Positions 12,337 to 25,900 are shown, numbered from the stretch's first letter. The stretch is 64,000 nucleotides of DNA from Heterotrichella gracilis (GCA_032358255.1 JAULBX010017747.1:186001-250000); one strand, 5' to 3'. A program made the numbers and translations. The notes: generated by a model from the letters alone, not told the origin.

Positions 12337-14077
12337 ATGCAGGTGGGGCAGGGCTGTTATCTTTTTCTCGTCATAAATTGCTTGGCCCAAGGCAATGTGG
12401 CCAGAAGCAAGGCTGAAGAATGATTTTTTTCCGCAGTCGGGAACGGCCAGTTTATTGCCATGTTTTTTGTCGAGGGATGAGGTTTTACGATAACAGCCCT
12501 GCCTGTCACCATTGGTCACTGTATGGGGATACCTTTACATGTACAATAGGACTCATTTAGCTGGCTTACCGTCTGTTTGTTCAAAACTATGTGCAGGCAT
12601 CCAAGGCTGTTGCGGCTCGCACATCATATTGAGGTTGCTGCTTTAGTTGGTGAAGTCATACTTACACTGTATGTTTTGCATTAAGCACGTTCATTTGAAC
12701 GCACTTCAGGACAATCAATGCATGAAAGGGGCTGCAGTCAAGCCCTGGCAATTCAATTGTAGTACATTAAGAAAGAAGCCATGCCTGCGACCTGTTATAC
12801 AGCAAGTCATATGATACAAGTCGGTGCTTGCATTTTGCACTTTTGCTCATAATCTTAATTGATGTCTTCTCTGTTATTGCATAATGTTCACCAGCCAATG
12901 CATACATTGCGTGCCATTTTTCTGTATGACACACAGTTGCACCAAATTACCCCAGCGTTCTGCACCAATTTTACACCATTGTGGCCTGCAGACCATTGGT
13001 CAATACATATTTCACATGCATTGCAGCCACACATTCTCAAAGTTTACAGTCAGGGTTCCCAAGATGAACTTGAACCCTGAACCCTTTTGCAGCCGGGGTT
13101 TCCATGCCAGTGACGTGTAACTGGCACATGGTGTAATGCTGCAGCCAAGCTCCAGTGATCATTGATGCGGACACTGGCAGGGTTGTGCAAGGGCCACCGG
13201 CGGGTACACATCTCCCAGTGGCCCCCGCTCATCGGTACATGGACAGCAACGCAGAAAGTGGGAGCCAACGGGCGGCAGCCATGGGCACAGGGGCGCAGCA
13301 TTCAGCAGCGCGTGCGCATCGTCACCAGGGCAACTTTTGCGCCAACGGGCAGCCAGCGTTGAACCCCAATGCGCAATGTCATTATGGAGATGGAGAGGCC
13401 AGAGTGCAGCAAGGGCATGGCGATGGGGCACTGCACGAGCGCTCGGGACCCGCTGGTGATGGCTGTGCAGATGCAGACAGCTTGGATGGCAGCCTGGTGT
13501 TGGGTTGCATGCCCAGGCCTGGTGCTATGGTGGACTGGTGCAGGCTGTGCATGGTCGATGCATGGGCCCGGGTCGCCATGCTGGGGAAAACTTTATCAAG
13601 GAGGCTCAGGTTGACCTGACAGCAGAACTGAATCATTCTCCATGTCACATCGTACATGGGTTTATGCATATTGTTGTTGAGAGCGAATAGCTTGCCTTTG
13701 CAATGTAGAATCACCTGATATACTGTTGCAGCCTTGCGGCGGTAATCTGAACCCCGTCGTGGTGTACAAGCAGTTTTTCAAGACGCATGTTGACTGCCAA
13801 TTTGAAAAAGTGTGTTGAACATTGTTAAAGTCATGCCGTGGTGCAGATACATCGTAGATGCAATAGACAATGAACTAAGCCACCAGCCACCATCTACCAC
13901 ACTACCCGGGTAACAGTGCCACGCCCTTTGAAAGTCGCAACGTATACTCTGATGAGGGATTGCTTCAAGCATGGAATGTACATAATTAAACTGTGTCTCT
14001 CAGATACAAAAAAGCGCCTAAGGCTTATGATTTTTAGCAGCAGCATGAACTGCACCGCAAGCAATGCTCACTTGTAA
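12337..14077. other. Convergent intergenic region, MLF / GTF3C3
   Basis: About 1.7 kb with no exon I can support. TGTAA at 13116-13120 (plus strand) and TTACA near 13042 (TGTAA on the minus strand) are candidate 3' signals for the two converging genes. Open frames around 13155-13620 have no recognisable family and overlap on both strands, so I do not call them. Confidence 0.4.
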
Positions 14078-17000
14078 TTATACAGTCAGGTACTCCCGTA
14101 GCACCTGCCGTGCCAATTCATTGGCCCCACTGGCGCGGTAAATCAGGGCCAAATTGTGCGCCGCCTCCCTCTGCACATCCACCCCCGGCGTGCATCCTGC
14201 ACCGTCCCCGGGAGGTGCCAGCGCAAGGGCTTTTTCATAACAGGGCACCGCGATGTGCACAATCCCCAGCTGGTGCGCGGCCCTGCCCATGTTGTAGGCT
14301 GCCTCCTGGGGATTGGCCCGGGCCCGGGAGTACTCCTGGAGGAATGTGAAGCCCTGGAGGATGGCTTTGTCTCTGTCAGGGACCTTCCTGGTGATGGCCT
14401 GCAGGGTAGGGTAATATGTAGTTGGTAATCCACTCACCACTCTTGAAGAGATCGTCTACATGAGGGTATGTACATACCCTCACTTTTGCTGCAATCCTAA
14501 CCTGGCTTGGGGTGAACCTTGGCACCTACCCTACACCAGGGTTAGTCATTGAAATTCTACCAACCCCTTTAACATGCTCGCCTCACCTTGCTGAGCGGCC
14601 TCGACTGACCGCGATGCACAGGGCCCCGCCACAGCATGCGCCCCTGACCGGTATAAAACGACACCAAGGGAGTTGCCCACCCTCTCAGTACCCTCACCTG
14701 ATGGAGCAGGGTGACCGCAGTGCACAGCATCTGCAGCAGGCTGCGTGGCCCTTATCCCAACCCAGAACTCTATTCCAAACTGGATCTTTGGCCCCCCATT
14801 GCCCCCTCACCTGGTTGAGCAGCGTGACTGCAATGCACAGCATCCGCAGCAGGCCGTGTGCCCCTACCCCGCCTCAATACCTCTAATTTAAACCTTAATT
14901 ATACGCCCCCCTTCACCTGGTTGAGCAGCGTGACTGCAATGCACAGCATCAGCAGCGGGCTGTGCGGCCCCGCCACCAGCGCGTGCATGTACTCGGACAT
15001 GCCGTCGCCGTGCTGGCCCTGCAGGCACATGCAGTGGCCCAGCAGCAGCATGAGGGGCACGCTGGATGGGTGCTTGGTGCGCAGCGGGTGCAGGAACTTC
15101 ATGTTGTGGCGGCCCTGGCCGATGGCGGCTATCAGCCTGCAGGGAAGGGGGTTTAGGGTTTAGGGTTTGGGGCCCTGGCCGATGACGGCTATCGGCCTGC
15201 AGGGAGAGGGTGGGGTGGGGTGTATGACACAGGGGGTTGGAGTGAGGTCAGTATGGACGATACTTTTAAATCGCCCAAACCACATAATTTAAGACAATTT
15301 GTTGACGAATTCATAGACGGTATGAATACGGTGGGGATGTGATTGCCTGGAGGATGTCACCTCAGGTTTCATGTGGCAAGTTTGCTTGCATCACAGACAC
15401 TCCTACAATATCTACAATACAAGGGGTTTTCCAAACGGTCTAGGTTTTTCCTTACTTGCAGTAGAGGTTCCACACCACGTTTGAATGTGGCCAGTGCTGG
15501 CACACCGTGCGCATGTGGGAGAGGGCAGCTGAGTAATCGCCTCGATGGTAGGCCACCTCCGCCAGCACCAGCCTGATTGACTCGCGCTTGTTCTTGTCAA
15601 CCCAGCGCCTGTAAGTGGGGAAGGACAATCCTCTTCCGGTAAACACTTTGGCCCAAAGTTTGGGATGATACGAAGCAGTGAGTGTCCACATCCTCGGCAC
15701 CTCACTAGGTCACCCAAGCAAAACATCAGTACTCCAATATGTGAAACCTTGTTGAGGGTAATGCTACCATCGTGCAAGGTGTAGGGTGCCCGTTAGGTAT
15801 CAGCTTTCAGGTTGCTGGACTGCATGTACGAAGAGTTCAGGAACCACTCTCGTGAGCAGCAGCTTGCGCCAAGCATGCAGGGCATCCTTACCCCAGCCTA
15901 GGGTTTAGGTTGGATGCACGTCACCTGGGACACACATGCAAGTGTAGCTGTAGGGTTTAAAGTTTGGGTAAGGTCCAGGACCTATTGAGGGTTTCTACTC
16001 ACGGGGGCATCATCTTGAGCACTGCTTCTAGGGTATCGGCAGCGGCTGGCAGCTGCCCTAGGGCGCACAGCTGGCGACCCATCCTCAACAGGAGGCCAAA
16101 CTGCACGCTGTCGCGCATCAGATCCGGGAGGAATAGTGGGGCAGGAGCTTCCTCTTCACCTGCAAAACAAGGGGAGTTTAGGGGCACTCAATACATCTGA
16201 ACAGATGATTGGCCAAATTTACCAAGAATGGCAGCAACTTGCAAGGATTCCAAGATTCATTTGACAGTCACAAGTTGTGCAACCAAAATGAATGACTGGC
16301 CAGCAAGATTTATAGCTTTTGCACAAACGGTTAAACTTGCTGGTAGACGTTGCCATTCTGAGGATGGCAACACAGTGCGCGGATACTGTGCCGCCATATC
16401 CGTACAGTAAGTTTGTGCAATACGCACCATGACATATGCAACCCACCCTGGTATGGCACATGCACACCGCCAGCAAGGGTCTCCAAACCTGCCCCACCAC
16501 CCACCTTCGCCCTCAGCACCCGTCACAGCCGCCGCCGCCTCATCAGCAGCAATCACATGCGCTTTCCGCCTATCCCTTTTTTGCCATCCCTGGAACAAGG
16601 GCTGGTCCCCACCCTGGTCCCGACCATCCCCACCGCCCCCTGGTTTCAGCAGCCGCTGCCGCTGCCTTGCCAGGTGGCGTTGTACCGCGGATGCAACCAG
16701 GGGGTCCAGGCCACTTGGCAGGTTTTGGTTCTGCTCGTAGTGGCGGATGGTGTTGATGACCAGGGGGAACATTATGTCCAGGAAGCTGTTCTGCAGGGGA
16801 GGGAACCAGAAGACGTGTTTAAGGTTTAGGGAGGGGGGAACGGTGGCCGAGGCTGAGTTAATCTATCCGGCGTGGTTACGGTATTGGTGAAGGGAATGAG
16901 GGGTCACGGTTTGAATGAAAGCGACTGGTTTATGGTAAGATGTGTGGCAACGCAGCTGCACCAGGCACACATTGGAGACCTCCCCTCAAACTCTACTCAT

Positions 17001-20000
17001 AACCCTGCCCATCTCCCCGCACCCTCCTTACTCCCCCCCAAAATAACCTAACCCTAGACCCTAAACCTCAAACCCCTGTACCTGCTGCTCCAGCTTGTCA
17101 TGCAGCGTGGCCTTCCTCAGCAGCAGCTGAAGCAGCGCGCTGGGGTCAGGCGTGGGGGTTTCGCCTGCTGACGTGGCGGCGTCCAACTGGTCCAACAGCT
17201 GCGCTGCCTCCGCTGCCTGACCCGTGTCAGCATACAGCTCGGCCAACCCCAGGATGGCCTCAGCAGTTGCACCCATGCTGCCGCTCTCTGTGGAGGCACA
17301 TGTCGGGTTTAGGGTTTAAGGGCCTAGGGTCTAGGGTTCAGAGGTTGCCCCCATGCTGCCGCTCTCTGTGAGGCACCCGGATGTGTCAGGCTTAGGGTTT
17401 TGGGTGTAGGGGATAGGGTTTAGGGATACCCCTTACATGTATCCAAGGACTCGTGAGCAGTAACAGCAGGTGGTGAGCTTTGGAGCAGCGTGGAAATGGC
17501 TGGCTGATAACCTTGCAATCCAAGGTATAACCCAGGCTGCCTGACTCCGCCAAACTACCACAAATATTATTTGTATGATTCCAAGCATTTACCACAATAC
17601 TAGGCCCCTTACCCGCCAGCACTGCCTCGAACGCCCCAATTGCCCCCTGCAGGTCCCCCAGCTGGCGCATGCATGCAGACACCTTGTCAAGGACTCCTGG
17701 GTCAGTAGCCAGCACAGGATGCTCCAGGATCTGCACCCGCAAACCACAGCAGCCGGTCAGGATCTCAGCATGGGGCAGGTAGGAGGGGTCATAGCCTTGA
17801 ACGTAGCTGCACATGCAACCCTCCTTCAACATATCAAGGCGGGGAGAATTGCACCACCAATGCCTAGCTATACCATGGCCGTGATGTGCGGCATGTGGTC
17901 CCCTTGGTGATGCGCCCCCCGCCGCACCCACCCCTCTCACATCACCCCCCTCACCCCCCTCCTCCTCACCACCCACCCCCCACCTTTCTGTAGGACACCA
18001 CCGCCTGGTGGGGCTGCACCATGGCCACCCCACCCCACCCCACCCCATCCCCCACCTTTTGGTACAATACCACCCCACCACCACCCCACCCACCCCACTC
18101 TTCACCTTTCTGTAGAACACCACTGCTTGGTGGGGTTGCCCCATGGCCACCAGCTCCCCAGCTGCATCCATGTACAGGTCGCCATAGGCGTCCACGGGCT
18201 CAAGCAGGAGCGGCTGGAGGGACTCAACTGCCTGCTGCACAGACCCCAGGCGGGCAAAGCAGAAGGCGGACTTGACCTGCGGGGAGGGTTTGGTAGGGTT
18301 TTGGTGGGGCTTTGGTAGGGTTTTGGGAGGTGTGGGGTCTCCTGCCGGATCAAGTGGATTCCTCAGAGCGAGTCGCTTCATACACAGCGGGGGCCACCCT
18401 AAACCCTAAATGCTCTGCACCCCTCTCTCGCCCAGGCAGCACCTTCCAACCCCTCTCAGGGTTCTCCTGAAGTCCTCCCCGACTGCACCTCCCAGCACTT
18501 GCAGGGTGTGCCTAGGGTACTCCTCGCCCCCTGTAAGGGTCTTGCCTAGGGTTGCAATCCCATCCCCACCCCCCTACCTGCAGGTCGATGGGTAGCGCCT
18601 CCCCCCCACCCACCACCCCCCGGGTGCGCTGCATGAGGTCCAGGGTGTCCTGGTACCTTTCCCCCTCCATGTACAGCTCAGCGAGGATGTTCACATGCGT
18701 GAGGTCGGTGGCGTCGGGGAAGGCCTGCACACAGGGTTTTGTAGGGGTTGTTATTTGTATGATACCATGCGTGAGGTTGGTGGTGTCGGGAAGGGCTGCG
18801 CACAGGGGTTTTGTAGGGTTTGGGGGGGGGCGGTGGGGGGGCTTCCTGTATGTTCAGGAGTGCGTTGGTAGGATGTTCACATGCGTGAGGAAGGTGGCGT
18901 CGGGGAAGGCCTGCGCACGAGAACCGTGGTAAAACCCACTGCCAAAATGTGCGTCGCCTTGAGATACGGCAGCACGCATCCAAACGTGGATGCTGGAAGC
19001 GGTACCAGATGCAACACGAGGAGCAACATGTCGTGTCCTAGTGGTTGTAGCATTGCAAAATTCTGAAGGATAAAACTGCACCCTTGCAAGCATGAGCGTT
19101 TTCAAATAAAACCCATTAAATCACGTGAAAAGGAAGGGGGTTTCATAGTTGTAGCGCGCTGCTCACATTCAGGTGCTGCTCCAGCGCTGCCATTGCGCGT
19201 GCCGGTTGGTTCATTCGGTGGTACAGGCGGGCAAGCATCTTGGGGATCTCGCCATCGCCGGGCCGGGATTGGCCAAGGGTCTCAAAGCCATCCACTGCCT
19301 GCAGAGGGGGAGTATGGCACATGACGCAAAGCAGGAGTGTTATTATAAACGGTAATAATCTCGCAATAAACCCTCAACCCTAAACTCAAGTGCACCTCCC
19401 CCACCCCAGCAAACTCCACCTCTCCCACCTTCCAGTCTTCCCCAATATCCACATACAGCACCGCCCAATGCAAGTTCTCAACCCTAAAGCCCTAACCACC
19501 TTCACTTTCCCCAACCCCCCAAAGCCCCACCTTCCTGACTTCCCCAATCTCGGCATACAGCACCGCCCTGTCCCAGCGCGCATCCAAATCCCCGGGATCC
19601 AGCCGCATGACCCGGCCCAGGCAGTGAATTGCCTGGCGCAGGAATCCAAGTTGGGTGGACTTGGTGGACACGCGCTTCCACAGGGACACATCCTGCAGAA
19701 ACAGTACTAGGTTTATAGTGCATGGGAACAAGGAGATAAAAGCAGCCGCAGTGAATATGATAAATGTGATGATAAATAGAAAGGATGTGTCATATTACTA
19801 TATACTTCATGGCAATTGCAAGTACGAGGTAGACATGCACCACAGGTAAAATTTGATTGGTTTTTATGCAGATGCCAACATCACACAGTCCCTTCTCGTT
19901 CCCCTCCACCCCCCACCCCCCACCCCCGCACGTTTGTGTGCAGGTGCGCCGCAATCATGAAGAAGTCCAGTGCCCTGCGCTGGTCCCCCAGCCCCTCGTA

Positions 20001-21975
20001 CAGTAGACCCAGGGTGTGGTAGGGGTCGGCAAGGTTGGGGTAGCCGCGGATGACCTCGGTGCACAGGGAGATGGCGTCCTGGTGCCTAAAAGGGGGGCAG
20101 GGTGAGGGGTGGGGTGGGGGGTGGGAGTGGAAGAGCGAAGGGGATGATACATGTCAGGTTGTGGTGACGATGTTATGGATCGTGGGAGGACAGGCAGCGG
20201 GGGCAAGGTGGGGCATGGTCGGGGGATTGCCAAAAGGGGAAAAGATAATGGGTATCACCAGCATGATGCGTATGCGCATGAGCTATGCTGTAACACAGGC
20301 GCCGCAAAATTCAACCATCAATTTGCTTTTGCATCGCGGGGGCGCTGACTCACCTGCCCGTGGCATACATGAGGTTTGCGTCCCCCAGCATGTTCTTCAC
20401 GTCTTCCGGCATCTCCTTGCTACGCACGCCCCGGGCGGCAGCCTTGCGCCTGAGGGGCAGCACAGGGGTCACCACATGTTTGATGCAGCAATGCAGCAGC
20501 TGGGAGTTACATGCATGCGGAGCTATAGCCGGATTGGCAGTCATGTGCGCATAGCAATTCTTAATGTCTTTGGGCGTCTCCTTGCTGCGTGCACCATGGG
20601 CGGCTAGGGGTGGGTCAGTGACGACTGATGGTGCAGGAAGCAGCTGATAGTTCAGTTACATGCATCCAGCAGTGCAGCCACATTCTGCTGAATAGACAGC
20701 TCTGCCATGCATGTTGCCCTTTGCAAGGTGTACTGCAAGGCTTGGGGTGGGGTCGGCTCATATTTCTCACCTGTATCTGGCACGCTGAGTCCGTTTCTTG
20801 CTTGTCCTGTGGTTGTGATCTGTCAGCCCCAGGTCTCCTGCAATCCCCGCAAGGCTGGGGTCGTTCCTGAGCAAGGCAGAAAGGCAACTCGGTAAAAGCA
20901 AAACCCTAGTGAAGGGTTTGGGAGACACTTTTAAAGAGGTTACCCTGTTGACAGTTCTAACGAACCATGACGCAATTGCGGTATTTGATGGACGATTAGT
21001 TGCTGGCTCCATCGTTCTTGCCCATGTGTGGCCAATTGTGTGTACACCCTAAACCCTATATGCATGCATATGCACCAGATGCATGCATGCACCGCAGCAG
21101 CTGCCCAAACACCTCCGCGCATCAATTTGATACCACAAGCAACACCCTTGTCATGTCTGGAGCATGGCAGCGAGGCACTACTGTGTGCATGCCCACGTCG
21201 CGACGTACAGTTGCAGCGGTTGGTCGTCGCCGCTGGAGGCTTCGCTCTCGGGCTCGTAGTCCCCCCCAGAGCTGGAAGCTGCAGCAGCCTGCAGTATACA
21301 GCGACACCGACACACTTCCTCTTTAAATGGGTATACCCGGTTAGGACGTCAACGTCTGAAATCCCCGGCAAAAATTCAAACATCGAACTATGCATGCCGT
21401 GGTGCCCAAAGCCAGGCACCAACAGAGGGGTTTTGCTAGACAACACCCAGCGTTGTTAGGAACCAACTACGCACCTCGTCGTCGTCGCCGCTCCTTCGTC
21501 TCTGCTGCAGGTGCGCGTGCTTCGCAGTGGCAAGAACCTGCACACCACGGGTCCATGTGTCACATTCCATTCCTTGTGGGTGCAAGATGCACACCGACCG
21601 CAACCAACAATCCCACGAAACCACGCCCACAGAACCAAACCAATAGCCTCTACTGCATACGCTTCAACTGAGCAAACGCGCAAGGGCAGCGACTCTCATA
21701 TATCACACCTGGTACGGCTGCATGCCACCCGTTTCCTCTGCCATGCTCTCCAGCGTGGCAAAAGCCTCTGCCTCGTTCCCAAACAGCTCATCATCATCCT
21801 CCCCTTCATCCTCGTCAGCCGTGGTGTACGCGCCAGCGTCGAACCCGCCACCTCTCCCCTGCTGCCATTGGTCGTCCCTGTCCCCGCCATCGTCGCTGCC
21901 ACCCCCCCGAGCTGACTCCTCCTCTTCAGAGGAGTCAGCCTCTTCATTTTCCCACGCTAGATCGGGGCCATCCAT
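14078..21975 (-). CDS. GTF3C3: TFIIIC TPR subunit (GTF3C3 / yeast Tfc4 homologue)
   Basis: Subunit of TFIIIC, which binds internal promoters of tRNA genes and recruits TFIIIB for RNA polymerase III. Seventeen exons, in gene order: 21975-21709, 21504-21475, 21288-21209, 20866-20771, 20449-20354, 20085-19932, 19692-19531, 19298-19167, 18724-18578, 18276-18106, 17730-17613, 17287-17082, 16790-16505, 16159-16003, 15608-15456, 15136-14917, 14398-14078. They sum to 931 residues in frame (human GTF3C3 is 886). Residues 1-130 are acidic; a Lys/Arg patch (HRTSKKRTQRARYRRK) precedes the TPR array from about 165. The end (AAYNMGRAAHQLGIVHIAV ... AHNLALIYRASG) matches the family C terminus closely. The second exon has only 30 bases. 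Introns hold many duplicated exon edges. The start at MDGPDLAW is chosen because the acidic region begins there; an upstream in-frame Met exists. Confidence 0.9.
14583..14875 (-). repeat. Two clear and one weak copy of GTF3C3 exon 16 end
   Basis: The donor-side end of exon 15136-14917 (plus-strand CACCTGGTTGAGCAGCGTGA) recurs at about 14697-14755 and 14811-14870, with a weaker copy at 14583-14640. Each includes the CACCT donor. Spacing is 100-115 bases. All lie within the last intron, so the intron contains a ladder of potential alternative 5' splice sites. Confidence 0.88.
15165..15207 (-). repeat. Copy of GTF3C3 exon 16 start
   Basis: GGCCCTGGCCGATGACGGCT at about 15171 repeats GGCCCTGGCCGATGGCGGCT at the true exon start (15111-15136), with the acceptor GCCTGCAGG retained. 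The two copies are joined by TTTAGGGTTTAGGGTTTGGGG. Confidence 0.92.
17341..17395 (-). repeat. Copy of GTF3C3 exon 12 start
   Basis: CCCATGCTGCCGCTCTCTGT at about 17349 repeats the acceptor edge of the exon at 17287. The copies are separated by and followed by GGGTTTAGGGTTT-like bases. Confidence 0.9.
17983..18070 (-). repeat. Copies of GTF3C3 exon 10 end
   Basis: CCACCTTTCTGTAGGACACC at 17983-18030 repeats the donor edge of exon 18276-18106 (CACCTTTCTGTAGAACACC). A second, worn copy follows around 18050-18070. Confidence 0.82.
18765..18915 (-). repeat. Two copies of GTF3C3 exon 9 start
   Basis: The exon 9 acceptor edge (plus strand GCGTCGGGGAAGGCCTGC at 18711-18728) recurs at about 18767-18800 and 18865-18912, with ATGCGTGAGG and GGTTTTGTAGGG shared around it. 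The farthest copy keeps a good acceptor. Confidence 0.88.
19420..19478 (-). repeat. Copy of GTF3C3 exon 7 end
   Basis: CTTCCCCAATATCCACATAC with CAGCACCGCCCAATGC at 19437-19473 parallels CTTCCCCAATCTCGGCATAC with CAGCACCGCCCTGTCC in the exon. Both are flanked by CAACCCTAAA/CCCTAA bases and a CCCACCTT donor. Confidence 0.85.
20530..20602 (-). repeat. Decayed copy of GTF3C3 exon 5
   Basis: CTCCTTGCTGCGTGCACC at 20577 and the bases before it (ATTCTTAATGTCTTTGGGCG) mirror CTCCTTGCTACGCACGCC and GTTCTTCACGTCTTCCGGCA in exon 20449-20354. Confidence 0.8.
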
Positions 21976-22926
21976 ATTGGACGCGTCTGTGAGGTCAAGG
22001 CTAGCGACCCACAACATATACAGTCGAAACCATGCTGCTTTTTGTAGCAGAGGTACTTTGTCTACTCGTTGCTCAACGCTGTTCACACCCCTGGACAAGT
22101 TCGTCTGGCTTGGTACTTTTTGCTATTAACCGGGCTGAGCGGCCCTCAACAGCAAGTTTTGAAGCCTTCACACAACGTGGCATAGTTACCTAGATTGAGC
22201 TGGCTTGCTGCAAAGGCGAAGACTGCAGCGCAGTGTGTGGACGCACCCAAACCAACCCCCCACCTCCACCTTGTGCCCACTACCACAGAGGGTGCAGCAC
22301 CCACCCTGTACCCCACTACAGTTGTTATTGGCACAACCCGGATTGCTGCGGCATTCCAAGGGTCTTTACCCTCGGGCCAGAGAGCGCAAGTGGAGTCCAA
22401 AGTAGCACACAGGTATAGCACACATGAATGCATGCAGCTGACTAAGCATCGTTTGAAGCCCCTCGCTGAAGGAAACTGCTGCCACCCCAGCATTCAATTT
22501 CACTGTCGCATTGGTTGACCCCTGCCTCTGATTGCTTTTCTACCACCTCAAGAACCCATCCCATCCTAGGATGTACATGCACGTACTCGCACGCCAGCTG
22601 CCTTGCAAGGCATGATGGTGCTGACCACCCTCCTTTCCCTGCAGGGCATCCACCTCATAAGCTGGCGTGGCAAACTCCGTCTGTTCTTCGCTACTTCCAC
22701 TATCCAGTTGGAAAACCCTTATGTAGGGTCTACTATGTGACGTTGGTTTGGTGGACCGTCAGTGTGGCCTAGGGTTGCGAGGGTTTTCCCAGCATGCCTG
22801 CATCAGCCCTGGTGGTAGATGCTGTCGGTCAACGTGCACCGCAAGCATAGCCGCAAGCTCGCAAACCCTGAGCAAAACCCTACAGCTCCTGCGTTCTTGC
22901 CCTTCAACATCGCCGCAAGCTACAGC
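21976..22926. promoter_or_regulatory. Divergent region between GTF3C3 and OPT transporter
   Basis: Holds both promoters. An in-frame upstream ATG for the transporter lies at 22819. An open frame at 22195-22518 might be a 5' exon, but I could not link it by phase with confidence. Confidence 0.4.
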
Positions 22927-25900
22927 ATGACAAGGGGGGCAGATATGGGCCCAGGGGAGGGGAGCCTGGATGGGGAGGTTGCAGGGGAGGATAGTGATTT
23001 TGGACTCGGCGAGGGGCAGCAGGTTTTCCCAGTGGCGCATGGGCACAGGTCAGGAACGCATACGTTGGCAAACTTAAGTTGGAGAATTTTGGGGATATGC
23101 ACCAGCTGGCATGATGCCACATCCTGCATCCCTCCTCCTTGCATATCATTACAGCATGCCTGGTGTTTGCCCTCCCGTCGCACCCCTTCCACCATTCGTC
23201 GCCCCTGTACCCCAGACCAGCTTGTGTCATGACCATTCAGTTCTCTCGGCTGATCCCAAACTTCCCGCACTGGCATCTAAAATGCATGCCCCTCCCCCAC
23301 CCCCACCCCCACCCCACTCACCCCCTCGTCCCACCAACTCCAGGCCAGGCTGCGCCATGACCACCCGATCCCTGGTTGCCGGGCTTACCACTGGCACCCT
23401 CCTGTGCTTCTCCAACATGTACTTTGGGCTGCAGACCGGGTGGGTCACCATGGGCAGCCTGCAGAGCGCCATCCTAGGGTTTGGAGGGTTCCACGTGGCC
23501 CGGAGGGTGTGGGGGATTGAGAAGCTGACAGTGGCGGAAAACGTGATTCTACAGACCATCTCAGTGGCCACAGCAACCATGCCGCTGGCCGCAGGTGGGG
23601 GTGGCGGGAAGGGCAAAGCCGCACATGCGCTGTGGCAAAATTCTTGCGAATCTTGTTAGCATGGTATTGCGCTGGGGATTGTTGCACATGTACATTCAGA
23701 ATACTGGTCCCGTGATAGCTGCTGCCAGATGCATGTGAAAGCGTGCTAACATGTAGTGGTTACACTGTAACCCACGCTTCATTATTGCATGCAGTGTTTT
23801 GGGCTATATTGTCGGATAGTGGTAGTTTGGTGGTGTTATGGGGATTGATGCACCTGGTTGTATTGCTGCATGTGTGCCGGGGTGGTGTGAGGCATGCTCC
23901 ATAATGCATCATCCCGAGCCCACCCCTTCCCTTGTGCAGGCCTGGTGGGTGTCATCCCCGCGCTCACCATGCTCACACCCCTTGAAAACCCCCCCTCGGG
24001 ACCAGTCATATTATCCACCACCCAGCTGCTGCTGTGGTCCCTGGCTCTGGCATTTTTCGGCGCATTTTTTGCTGTCCCGCTGCGGGTGCAGACCATTCTG
24101 TGGGAGAAGCTGCGGTTCCCTTCTGGCACTGCCACCGCCCATGTGATTAGGACACTGCACGCCATGCCTGATGACCAGGTGGGTGTGGGTGGTGCAATGC
24201 GGTGTGCAAGGGAGGGTAAGGTGGTTGTGGCAGTATGGTCGAATGCCCGTTTGGGGCCATTGGCGCATGTGGATTTGTCACTGTGGGCATGCCTGCAGGT
24301 GAAGGATTTCACGTGCTTAGGGTTTAGGACTGAGGGTTTAGTTTGACGATTGGTGACCCCAGTGGTTCCTCTGTTGCACCATCATGGAGGTCTGGTGTAC
24401 TCTATTGTATGTCTCCCTGACCCAGTGTGATTAAAACTGTGGACACTGATTTACCCTACTGTGAACCCTACTGTGGACCCTAATGGGATACCCTCCTCCC
24501 TTGCAGAAGCTGCCACCAGCCCCACCCACCCACACAGGCAGCCACCTTGACCCAGACCTCGACCCCCACCCCCTGCCCTATGGCGCCACAGCCAGCAACA
24601 TCACCCACACGTCCAGGTCAGCATCTGATCTGGAGGGGGGGGATGCCGTTGGCGGAGCAGGTGGCGCTGACGTGGCGAGGCGCCTGTTGGAGCGCCAGGT
24701 GTCAAGGCAGCTGCAGGGCAGTATGGTGCAAGGTAGGGGTTTGGCTTGCAGGCCTCACTGATTTTGTGTGCATTACAAGTTGGGGGTCTGCCCATTTCTT
24801 TGCATGACAATGCTATCCAATTAATGACTCTTACACTGCCTGATCTACCAAGCTCTCTGTTATTGGAACACTTCATCTAGGGCCTGAAGCATGCAGAGTG
24901 CGAGTGGAAATTGGTCAGTGGGGTGTGCTGGTTGTGTCCAATAGTTGCACTAGCATTAAATTCCCAAGTCAATACATTCCAGTAAAGTCAACCCTTAGTG
25001 TTCACCCTTGTTATTCCTCAACCCTTGTTCAGAGCGCCAGCAGTCCATGGCATTTGAGGTGGAAGCTGAGGAGGAGGCCGGAGTTGGGGCACATAACTGG
25101 GAGCAGGCATGGCTGTCATTGCTGGCCACATTTGGGGGGTCAGCGGCCTACACCCTGCTGTCTGGATTTGTGCCCTTCCTGAAATCCTTCCCCATTTTCA
25201 GCTGGGTGGGGTTCCCTGCTGCCACAACGTACGTTCAATCCCGACGTGCGCATTTATTGCCGACCCCCATTCATGGCTTGCTGAAGCAAGGTATATATGT
25301 TTGCGTGTGAGTTCCGCATCTGTTCTTGGTTTGCGATTTGCATTTGGTGACGCAGGGCGTGCCTCGTGGTGTGCTGATGTTCGCTTGTTTGTCCAAGAAA
25401 CCACAACAATGGGCATGCAGCAGCATCAGGTGCTGATTCAAACCCCTGCATGCAGGTGGGGATGGGAGCTAACGCTTTCGCTGGGCTATGTGGGCCAAGG
25501 GATGATCATGGGCCCAAGAACAGCGTTCTCAATGCTGGCGGGGGCAATATTGGGTACGCGTATTGATTTTCACTCAGCACAATGTGATGTAATTAGTAAT
25601 TAGTCATATGAGGCATATAATTTGCGCCCTGTGGTACGTTTCCTTGTGCAGGATGTTGCATGCGTGCTCCTGGACGGGGTGCATTTACCACTGTACAATT
25701 AGTTATATATACATACCTACAAGCCCTCCTCATTCTGCTTTGCACTTCAACCCAGGATTGTTCACCTTGAAAACCCTGCTGTAGGGTATGCTGTCCTGGG
25801 GCCTCATGCTCGCGCTCAGGGGTGGGCGCCCGGTGACATCTGGGATTGGGAGACAGGGGCCACTGGGTGGATCCTGTGGGTTTCCTTGTCCATCATGCTG

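Noticed and set aside
13155-13620. 154-codon open frame between MLF and GTF3C3
   Set aside because: Open frames occur on both strands, no family is recognisable, and it lies between two converging 3' ends.
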